From NCBI GenBank assembly GCA_009602725.1, contig WELB01000126.1:145577-161251 (forward strand): 15,675 nucleotides of DNA. Direction: 5' to 3'. A program made the translations under genes and the position numbers. This document shows, piece by piece, positions 1 through 9,826 of this stretch (the stretch's first letter is position 1; the number at the start of each line of letters is the position of its first letter). Under the pieces are notes generated by a model. It searched no databases. It was not told the origin of the DNA and saw only the letters and a list, made by a program, of their open reading frames with translations. The DNA comes from Spirogloea muscicola (taxonomy: Eukaryota > Streptophyta > Zygnematophyceae > Spirogloeales > Spirogloeaceae).

Positions 1-110
<110 letters not shown>

Positions 111-199
111 ACCATCCTCCCTACTTTCTGCTCCCCTGACGCCCTGCAGCTCGCTGGGTCTCGTCGCGCGAGGCGCACCCTCTTCGGCGCCGGCGCCGC

Positions 200-805
200 A
201 TGTCGGCAGGCGGCGCTTTCGGTGGCGCGCGCGGCCACGCGCCGCAGCCGCCCGAGAAGGGCGTCTTCCCGCTCGACCACTTCGGCGAGTGCCAAGAGGT
301 GCGGCGCCCGGCGCGACGCGGCGCGGCCCCTCGGCCCGGCTGCGCTGCCTGCCGGGGCCCCCTCTCTGATGCCCCGGCTCCGTTGCAGGAGATGCACGAG
401 TACATGGCGTGCTTGCGGGAGCACGGTGGCGAGGCGGGCCGCTGCCGGCAGCTCAGCAAGACGTACCTGCAATGCCGCATGAGCAAGTGACTGTCTGGCC
501 TCGCTTCGCCCTCCCATGGTCGAGCTACTGCAGCTACTTCACTGAGGAAGCTGGCACAGGTTGTGCCACCTAGCTGCTACCACGTTTCCTGGCCCGTATG
601 CCGAACCTTGCGCTATCGTGGTGGTGCTGACAGGAATCTCATGGCGGAGCAGAAGCTCTCCGAGCTGGGCTTCTCGGAGGACGATGAGAAGGCAGCCACC
701 ACCATGACATCCGACGGAGGAGGAGAGGCTGGTGAAATGTCCCGCAGGCGGGCTGAGGCCGGCTTCATCGCCGGCATGCCCAAAAAACGGACAGGCTCCT
801 CCTAG
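200..805 (+). CDS. COX19: COX19, cytochrome c oxidase assembly factor with twin CX9C motifs
   Basis: Three exons, 200-298, 389-486 and 634-805 (stop TAG 803-805), give a 122-residue protein. Introns are 299-388 (GTGCGG...TTGCAG) and 487-633 (GTGACT...GACAG). COX19 is a small soluble protein of the mitochondrial intermembrane space that helps deliver copper to cytochrome c oxidase. The sequence has the plant-like N-terminus MSAGGAFGG, then PPEKGVFPLDHFGEC, then two CX9C motifs. The first CX9C spans the exon 1-2 junction (CQEEMHEYMAC) and the second is CRQLSKTYLQC. The segment NLMAEQKLSELGF after the second motif fits the family. Joining the exons gives exactly nine residues between the first pair of cysteines, which supports the splice sites. 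The 50-residue tail is rich in charged residues and less conserved. The family is nearly certain; the exact C-terminus is slightly less so. Confidence 0.93.
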
Positions 806-2425
806 GAGCCACCGGTATGTACCAGCAAATCAGAAGCTCGGGAACAGCTTGGTGACAGATTATGATGAATGCTGCATATGTGCAGAGGTTTCCACATAAG
901 TACACCTCCTGTAGCTGGCTCGACATCTGGCAGCGGCGTTAGCCTGTGCTGCACTCTGGACTCATCCCCAGGGCCATGTGGCTAATGACCAGTCCTGCAA
1001 CCTCCCAGCTCTGCTGGACTGTGTTCACTGAGGTCTACAAGCAGAGAGGCGCTTGACCTTAGCCAACAGAAACATCAGCGCAGGTACTCTGCCCAGCTTA
1101 TTAAACGATTCAAGGAACGACGACTCCACCGTCCTCCAGATAGCAAGGCCGTATCCTCTAGGGCGTGCACTGACCTGTCAAGATGCGCCAATCGGCCAGT
1201 ACATGTGTTGCAGCTGCAGCTGTAGCAGTTGCGCGCCCTCACAGGCAGTTGGTTCGATGTGTTGCAGGACACTGGACCAACTGGCTCTGCAAGACAAGGA
1301 GAGGGCTCTGTTGGCCCTTGCCCGGGCAATGGATGCAGTGTCGCCGAGAGAACGGCCCCCGTAGGATGTCTTATGAATGATGAAGGATGCCGGACCACCC
1401 GCCATAGGATCTCTTACTGGACTCTCTTAGAGGCTGCAGCTTAGATCTGCCAACTTTGCATACCGAGTGCTGAAGTCATATTCACGACATTGGCATAAGG
1501 GTGAACTACAGTGACTGTAGACCTCTGCATACTGCACAAGTTAAGATACATCATACCGTCAGGTAGTACTGGCACATAGGAGAGTACGCATGCCTTGTCG
1601 GCAAAGTGCCCTGAGGCCCCTTATGCGTGTCATGCAGTAAAGTTAGTGAGACTCTGCAGCAAACACTTCAGGAACCCTGACAAGCTGGTCCGTTGTGCAG
1701 TGCACGAGCCACATACAAAGCATCATCAACATGACAGTTGCCCCACAAAGCCATTGGGGCTGCACTCTGAAAGCTGCAAACCGAAGAGCTTCTTCATTCA
1801 TCATCTGGTACTGGGCAATTGCTACCTTGTGCACTTGCACTGGAGTAATGTCTCTCATTTATCTGATGTACTGGAAGCACCGCCTTCACCATTGACAAGC
1901 AAAAGCTGTGCAGGTGCTGCTCCTCAGCACAAACTCTTACTCGCAGCAGACCAGGCATCAGTCTGCAGGCTGCAAATATGGCCTGCAGAGTTACCTATCA
2001 AGCCACAGCAGCACAGTCTGCCCATTCACTTTTCACCTGTATACTCTGTGGATTGCTTGACTATGTAGGTGCCTACTGGTGAGAAGTGCGATAGGAACAG
2101 CTGCATCCTGACTAAACTTCTGCTCTCAGTTGCTGCCCTCTCTCATCGTTTTTTCCCAAGCAACGTGCCTGACTTGACATTGCTGGGTCTTGTTGTGCTC
2201 TTGCTGTGCAATTGCTGCCAATTCTTGGAGAGACTTCAGAAAGTCAGGCTTTACTACACGATGTGGCAGTGGCTGGATCCATCAGACCATGATTTCATAA
2301 ACAAGAGCAGACATGCAATCTGCACGCCAACAACCACTGAGCTCAATGTACTTCCGCTTTTTTGTGATTATTATGGCACCATACTAGAGAGCAATTTTTC
2401 TCTTGTGATGCTGCAACTTATTGTC
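806..2425. other. Gene-poor spacer between COX19 and the FGH 3' end
   Basis: The two genes converge on this 1.6 kb stretch, so it should hold both 3' untranslated regions. No open frame here resembles a known protein. The moderately long plus-strand frames at 1595-2068 and 2069-2662 have odd Cys/His-rich composition, and the second overlaps the antisense of the FGH last exon, so I do not call them. One short exon-like piece is noted at 1269-1364. It follows a TTGCAG acceptor-like site and reads as a helical, charged peptide ending in a stop, but I found no partner exons. Confidence 0.5.
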
Positions 2426-4661
2426 TCAGGAGGACAGAATGTCTGCGTGGAGGTTGATGTGGTCTGCAATGAAAGTGGAGATGAAGTAGTAGGAATGATC
2501 GTAGCCCTCCTGCAGACGCAAGTTCACTTTGACTCTTCCGCCCTTGGCAGCCGTGGCAGAGAAGTTTTCAGGAAGGAGCTGCTTTTCCTTGTAGAACTTG
2601 TCCACCGTGCCCTTTCCACGTTAGAATTGGCAATGTCAGCAAGGAGCAAAATCATTGTGTAAGTGAAGAGTCAACCATGCACAGAAGCAAGTAAGCCGAG
2701 TATCTCTTCAGAGGCCAGCCAAGAAGGATAAGATTATGTTTACTATGCCGTGTCCACCTCAAAGGGCACATGCCATTACTGAAAGCAAAGCCCAAAGCAC
2801 AGCATGCACGTGACCAGCTAGGTGCTGAATACTGTACACAAGCTAGTGCGCTCACGTTCAGGACACAAGCTCCTCTGACCAAGGCACTGAAGCAGGCCAA
2901 TGCATGCACAGCACCTCAAAGATGTATATTCTGCTCACCTGGTCTATGAGGATTTCACAAGATGGGCCCGAGTAATCCTTGACCAGCTCAGTGGCATCAT
3001 ATTGCTGCAACACACAGGAAGTCATGGTGCGCAGAGCAGGCCCACAGGCTGTCAGGCTGGAAGCTGTGCTTCACCGTTGAGGTCATCAAGTGAATGCAGC
3101 AGGAAAGGGAGGCCCCACAGAGAGGGGTTCGGTTGAGCTGCAGGCCGTGGTAGCAGACTAGGATGGAGCACCGACCTTCCAATTGCTCTTCTCATCGCCC
3201 AAGTACCCTGTGAAGGCCTTCTCGCCCCACGGGCACTGGCAGGGGTTCGCTATAGGTGCCAGAGCTGACACAGCCTGCTAGGCACATAGTAAGGCTCGCG
3301 TTACAAATGCCAAACACTTCGGACGACTTCGTGTGTTTGGAGGTCCAACTGCTTAACAACCATATCCAGCCAATAGTAGAGATGCTGTGGAATGAGCCTA
3401 TGGACCACTCGCAACCATCGTACTTTGTAATTTGTAGGATTCCTGAGGAAGATGGTGAGAGCTCCGTGGCCCCCCATGGAGTGGCCGAGTATGGAAGACT
3501 TGCTAGTGTCCAGCTGTTGGGAGAAGTTTGAGGCAAGCAACTCAGGCAACTCCAGCGTAATGTAGTCATACATGCGCCATTGCCTCCACTTCTCCTCCGT
3601 GGCATTCAGGTAAAATCCTGCACCTGCAAGCAACCAAGCAAGAGATGAGGTCCAGATTGGCTATCTTCACCTGCACTCAAGGAGATCAATTAGAAGGACC
3701 CTTCTGAGACTCCTGTTATCCCTCCTTCAAAGGAGATAGCAAATAGAGTCTCAACAGCTTCCTGTCATGCCTGTTTATGCAGGGAAAGTATAGCCCTATT
3801 CCTGGGATTGTTGGAAGCCTGGAACAGAGAGCTAAATGAGCTGAATAGAGAGACTGCTAGACCAAGGACCTCATGGCAACTAAGGCAATATGAAGAAAGA
3901 AGAGACACATCTCACAAAGCATTACCGACTCCGAATTCCCAGCTGTCAGCTTCTCCTTCAACATTCAGTCCACCTGCAATTGTGACAACCAGAGTGTGTC
4001 AGTTAGCGATGGCGAGCAGCTGGTCCATCGGGGATCAGGGTTTTCAAGGGCTGCAGAGCGCAGCTCTGAGAGTCGTTGCCGAAGGCTCAGCACTCAGATG
4101 AGCAGGACCCAAGGATATAAGTCTTCTTGCGGATGTGCGTCGGTCTCGTGAGGCATTTGGCTACACGTGTTGATCAGAGGAAGTGCTGGGCACGTCGCAA
4201 GCCCCTCTGCAGGTTGCAAGGGACGGCATAGCAAGCAGGCAGCATGGCTGCGCGCTCACGAGGTGAGGTGTCGGGCGAAACGATGGCCAGGCCTCGCTCC
4301 ATGGCCGCCCGCTGGGCGCCGGCCTTTTGCAGGAAGTTCTCGTCGGTGCAGGTGAGCCCGGAGAGGAAGTACACCACCTAACTAGATGCAAGCCGAGAGT
4401 GTGTGACTGCAGCAATAGTGGGAATAGAGGACCACCGCAGCCAACGGCGGAACCGGACATCGAGCCAGCCGCCGAGCTGCGAGTGGGGCGCTGCTGCAGC
4501 GCCGGCGCACTCACGGGGACGCTGCGGCTGTCCGCGGCGGGCGGGAAGTAGACGGAGAACTTCATGGTGCAGCCGAGCACGGCGCTTTCATGCTGGAAGC
4601 GGCGGACGTGGCCGGAGAAGGACTTGTTGGCGCCGATCTCCTCCACGCGCGGCGGCGCCAT
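2426..4661 (-). CDS. S-formylglutathione hydrolase (esterase D family)
   Basis: This serine hydrolase converts S-formylglutathione to formate and glutathione, the second step of formaldehyde detoxification, normally in the cytosol. Seven exons on the minus strand give 287 residues, close to the roughly 282-284 usual for human and plant enzymes: 4661-4515, 4377-4260, 3973-3926, 3623-3424, 3274-3176, 3004-2939 and 2611-2426. Reading phase is consistent across all six introns. Landmarks are [12 protein letters not shown] (with conserved Cys59), the nucleophile Ser153 in [10 protein letters not shown], Asp225 in ILIDQ and His265 in EGYDHSYYF, so the catalytic triad is intact. [17 protein letters not shown] is also typical. 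The final acceptor at 2612 (AAAG) and the donor at 3175 (GTCGGT) are weak but are required by homology. The dehydrogenase of the preceding step starts divergently at 6910. The enzyme identity is very secure. Confidence 0.95.
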
Positions 4662-4815
4662 GGCGGCGCTCGGCCCGCGACGGCGGGCGGCGGAGCTGGC
4701 CCGGCCGTGGCGGGGGACGACGTCGCTCTGCCTACCGCGGCGCCCCGCTGGGCGAGCGGCGGCGGTGGAGACGGGCGCCGGTGAGACGGCGAGACGACTT
4801 CGTGCTTATAGTCCT
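4662..4815 (-). promoter_or_regulatory. Proximal upstream region of the FGH gene
   Basis: This GC-rich block directly precedes the FGH start codon and ends where repeat-type sequence begins (about 4816). It carries a GACGTC palindrome at 4719-4724, an ACGT-core element of the kind bound by bZIP factors. No TATA box is evident. The promoter role is inferred from position only. Confidence 0.4.
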
Positions 4816-5345
4816 TTCAGGCTCACCCGTGGGTACTGAGCTTCCTTTTTGCGTCGTGTGTTTTTTGCTATGGTTTGTAGTGTAGTCCCTTTTTCTTAGT
4901 GCTTCTTTCTTAGTGCTTCGCCTTGGTGCTTCGCCGGGCCCCCTTCTTCTTGGGCTTCTTGTACTCTGCTCAATTTTTTTTGGGCTGGCTGTTCCAGCCC
5001 CCTATCTTCAATGAGCGAGCTCTTTCTTTCTTTTTCGGCACCTCTTTCTTTGGTTTTGACCATTGTCCATTCTTTCTGGGTGGGCTGGCTTTTGCCGGCC
5101 CCTCTTCTCTGGCTTTGCCGGCCCCTCTTCTCTATGGGCGAGCACTTTCTTTCTTTCAGGCCCGATCCAATCCTTCTTCCATCAGAAGAAGGGGTCACCC
5201 ATGGAGGATAGGGGCTGGAAAATGCCAGCCCAAAAAAGAATGAACAAAGGACGAGACGGGGCCAGGGGAAGCACTAAGAAAAACAAGCACAAGAAGAACC
5301 TAATCTTCTAATCCGGCTCCTTCAGACCTTGTCCACTCCTTCGGG
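4816..5345 (+). repeat. Dispersed hairpin-bearing repeat cluster (left copy)
   Basis: This pyrimidine-rich sequence matches, in inverse orientation, the repeat at 15180-15515. For example, 5050-5155 pairs with the complement of about 15195-15290, and 5310-5350 with the complement of about 15470-15515. It contains GGGCTGG/CCAGCCC stem-loops at 4982-5000 and 5212-5231, and a roughly 22-base direct duplication (GGCTTTGCCGGCCCC...) around 5087-5135. Motifs resembling GAATGGACAA follow several stems. The left edge near 4816 shares AGGCTCacccgtgggTACTGAG with a similar string near 6003-6028. It has no credible coding frame. It separates FGH from its divergent partner gene. Confidence 0.75.
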
Positions 5346-5560
5346 CTGGCCACTTACAGATGCAAGGCGGCCAAATACGCAGACCACCCGGCTGGGGACG
5401 AGTTCGTACCCCTGGCCGTGGATGTGCACGGGGCTCTTGGTCCCAGTGGCTCGACCTGCTGGCCAGGCTTGCGCGGCGCGCTGTGTCCCGCAGGCGAGGT
5501 GAGCCGGCTGACTTCAACGCTGCTGGCTCGTGGGCCCAAGTCTATCGCAGGCGTTTGTAA
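5346..5560 (+). pseudogene. Remnant of the C-terminal end of a non-LTR retrotransposon polyprotein
   Basis: From 5358 the plus strand reads CKAAKYADHPAGDEFVPL and then AVDVHGALG. This resembles the end of the restriction-like endonuclease region of non-LTR elements and aligns with ERHYQDHPRGDHLCP in the element at the right of the window. The reading then continues in another frame from about 5435 (QWLDLLARLARRAV and onward) to the TAA stop at 5558-5560, so one frameshift has accumulated. The reverse transcriptase and most of the nuclease are absent. The 3' untranslated segment follows immediately. It is a severely 5'-truncated or internally deleted copy. Confidence 0.7.
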
Positions 5561-5568
5561 ATCTCCCT

Positions 5569-5882
5569 CTTGGGCCACTCCAGCATTCCGCAGGCCTTAG
5601 TTGCATATTGTAGAATGCGGCTCTCGCTTAATTGCAGCGCTCGCAAGCATTGGCTCTTCATCAACGTGCATGGCGCGCTCTAAGTCAGGAATCCAGCTTT
5701 CGTGGCGGCGCTCCAGCTCCCCAAATTAGCTTGTCAGATTTGTTTGTGCTCACCCGTGGCTACTAATGTCACCTTAGGCACCTCTGGTCTCCGTATTCTG
5801 TAGCCTTGTTTAGTTTGCACTCGACTCCGCCTGAACAATGTATTGGCTTGAATTGGCCTCTCTTTCATTTCATGCGCCCCGC
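5569..5882 (+). repeat. Retrotransposon 3' untranslated segment, plus-strand copy
   Basis: This segment is an inverted near-copy of 12771-13092. The two share, in order, the string beginning CTTGGGCCACTCCAG, the GAATGCGGCTCTCGC block, the CTCGCAAGCATTGGCTCTTC block, TACTAATGTCACCTTAGG and TATTGGCTTGAATTGGCC, and they end together at CATTTCATGCGCCCCGC. Similarity stops at both ends in both copies, which defines the 3' terminus of the element. No long poly-A tail is seen. Confidence 0.9.
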
Positions 5883-6208
5883 TTGCCTTCTCTCCAGCGG
5901 TCCATGGCCCACGCGTTGCATCTGCGTGCTGGCTGTGCTCTCGCTGCAGCCTCTGGCTTTCATCAGGGGGATAGTTTCCCGGCAGCTAGTCTGTCGGATT
6001 TGAGGCTCCTCACTCGTAGCTACTGAGTGGTCCATCCTTCACCCGTTCTGACATAGCATTTTCAGGCCCCTCCGTCATTGTGGCCCCTTCGAACCTTTGC
6101 CAACTCTTTTCGGGCTGGCTTTCCAAAGCAAAGCCAGCCTAAATAGAATGGGCATTGTCCAAAGCCAAAGAAAGAGAAGCCAGAATACGTTACAGAACAC
6201 AAGACGAT
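5883..6208 (+). repeat. Second hairpin-bearing repeat segment
   Basis: The first part (to about 6000) is unassigned. From about 6003 to 6125 the sequence matches the complement of 15300-15430, sharing CCGTTCTGACATAGCAT and GGCCCCTTCGAACC. At 6113-6139 there is a perfect ten-base stem (GGCTGGCTTT with AAAGCCAGCC, loop 6123-6129). It is followed by a GAATGGGCATTGTCC-type tail that also occurs after a stem near 15240. No gene is visible here. Confidence 0.7.
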
Positions 6209-6304
6209 GCCTGCTAGCTCCTGCCAGCATTCCGCGGCTCGGGAGCCCCCGTCAGCCCGTCAGCCCGGCAGCCCCAGGCTCCGCCTCGCGCCGTGAGGTG
6301 CCGC

Positions 6305-6745
6305 CACGTGTCGACGAGCGCGGAGCCGTCCGCTGTGACTCCGTGACGCCTGCCGGTCGCCGGGCCTGTGCCGCCAAGTGGACGCCACGTGGGCGTGGCG
6401 CTGACCTGGCGGCCCTGCTGGCCGCATTCTTCTGGCCGTGCCGCCTCCCCGCCCCCGCAGGCGCCGCCGCAAATCCCGGCGCGAGCAGCGCAGCCGCCGC
6501 CGCCGCCGGAAACGCTGCCGCCGCCGCCGTCGCGAAGATGGGGCGGAAGCGGCGGAGACCGCGCGGCTCGCCTGCTAGCTCCAGGGAGCCCCAGTCAGCC
6601 CGGCAGCCCGTCAGCCCCGGCCTCTGCCTCGCGCCGTGAGGTACCGCCACGTGGCGACGAGCGCGAAGCGTCCGCCGTGACTCCGTGACGCCTGACGGTC
6701 GCCGGGCTGGCCGGGGCGCCTGCGCCGCCAAGTGGACGCCACGTG
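6305..6745. promoter_or_regulatory. Four CACGTG (G-box/E-box) palindromes upstream of FDH
   Basis: CACGTG occurs at 6305-6310, 6386-6391, 6648-6653 and 6740-6745, two in each tandem unit and in matching positions. In green plants this core is a classic bZIP/bHLH binding site, and all four are flanked by GC (CGCCACGTGG-like in three of four). Regulation of FDH through these sites is inference; their presence and spacing are direct observations. Confidence 0.6.
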
Positions 6746-6839
6746 AGCGTGGCGCTGACCTGGCGGCTCTGCTGGCCGCATTCTTCTGGCCGTGCCGCCT
6801 CCCCTCCTCCGCAGGCGCCGCCGCAAAACCCGGCGCAGG

Positions 6840-6909
6840 CAGCGCCGCCGCCGCCGCCGCCGGAGTCGCCGCCGCCGCCATCGCCGCCGCCGCCGCAGTC
6901 GCCGCCGTC
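6840..6909 (+). repeat. CCG trinucleotide-rich 5' leader
   Basis: Imperfect CCG/GCC repeats fill the last 70 bases before the FDH start codon. The equivalent tract of the upstream unit is at about 6490-6531. In frame with FDH it would read as an alanine-rich stretch with no stop. No ATG is seen in that frame within the second unit, so I treat it as untranslated leader. Confidence 0.7.
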
Positions 6910-8941
<2,032 letters not shown>

Positions 8942-9826
8942 CCAGCAAACTGTGGCCAAGCTGCTAGACAGGCACGACCACATGCACGTAGTGCTGCTAC
9001 ATGCTACGGTTTGCATTTAGCAAGCTATTGATTCGTTGCCCGCTCAGCAACAACAAGAAAGGTAACTCACTACGCTAAGCAGGCAGTAGAGCAGGCAACT
9101 ATGTCTGCCTTGGAGACACATCAGTGGTACTTGCATTTGTACTACAGCCACTAATCAACTTCTGTTGATGACAAGAATGCAACACCTGATTTCTTGCACC
9201 ACTCGCTTGGACATTTTGTGCAAATCACATCATATGCATGTTGTAGCAAGACGTACTAGTAGGACCAATGGGACTTGTCCATACCTTCTGGGTTGTCCTC
9301 TCACAGCATCGCCTTACTGTGGACAGCTTTTTCATTCTTTAGGCCCGATAATGAGAAGCAATAAGAGCAAGTCATGGTGCTTCAGAAGTTGGAGCTGTTT
9401 ATCTGATCGTAGGTGCTTCCGTGCTTTCTGGTAGCAACCACCTGATTGCCACAAACGCCCAGGACGTTGGGAAGCTTCAAGTTGACCAGCACATCCGCTT
9501 TAGCAAGGAATACTTTATCCAGGCCTCTTTTGATTAGTAGTCGAGGGTGGGTGCTCACCTAACTCTTTTCGACCAACTGTTTGGAAGGTTCTTGGCAACT
9601 ATTCACAAACAGGTTGTGGGCATGGGCATGTCTACTTCTAAAAGTGGAAGAAGCATAGGCAATGCGCCTTTGCTGCTTTCTTCAATCCACAAGACGACTA
9701 CTTTTGCACAAATCGCATCTTGAAGGCTGTCAAGCAATGAAGGCCATCACCAATAGGATGGTCTTTATCTTGGCAGTTGTCCAAGCCCGGCCTAAAGATT
9801 GACCAGCTCTAGCATTATCCGACCCT
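8942..9826. other. Spacer between convergent FDH and methyltransferase genes
   Basis: This roughly 0.9 kb stretch has lower GC than the neighbouring exons and should contain both 3' untranslated regions. A plus-strand frame at 9165-9434 is open for 89 codons but has no recognisable features or codon bias. I see no RNA gene, no repeat shared with the rest of the window and no clear polyadenylation signal. Confidence 0.5.

Larger units (their letters stand above)
6209..6909 (+). repeat. Tandem duplication of the FDH promoter, 5' leader and start codon
   Basis: Two head-to-tail units of about 345-360 bases begin at the shared string GCCTGCTAGCTCC (6208 and 6569). Each continues through CTCGCGCCGTGAGGT, CCGCCACGTG, GTGACTCCGTGACGCCTG, GCCAAGTGGACGCCACGTG, CATTCTTCTGGCCGTGCC and GCAGGCGCCGCCGCAAA into a CCG-rich leader and an ATG. 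The first unit ends with an ATG at 6538 followed by unrelated codons. The second ends with the true FDH start at 6910. The second unit has a small insertion (CTGGCCGGGG) near 6705. Confidence 0.9.

Noticed and set aside
1595-2068. A 157-codon plus-strand open frame in the COX19-FGH spacer
   Set aside because: The composition is irregular, rich in Cys, His and Ser, with no motifs and no ATG-proximal signals; it is not distinguishable from chance.
2069-2662. A 197-codon plus-strand open frame
   Set aside because: Its second half is exactly antisense to the last FGH exon, whose translation (EGYDHSYYF and neighbours) is unmistakable. The first half has no recognisable content.
4982-5240. CRISPR-like array
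   Set aside because: The hairpin repeats are irregularly spaced, vary in length and occur in both orientations in a spliceosomal-intron genome; there are no uniform spacers.
6685-6909. In-frame N-terminal extension of FDH (alanine-rich)
   Set aside because: The frame is open upstream of ATG 6910 but contains no ATG within the second unit, and known FDH proteins start at the equivalent of 6910. Translation would need a non-AUG start.
9165-9434. An 89-codon plus-strand frame downstream of FDH
   Set aside because: No homology is recognised, there is no exon structure and composition is low-bias; it lies in the convergent 3' region.
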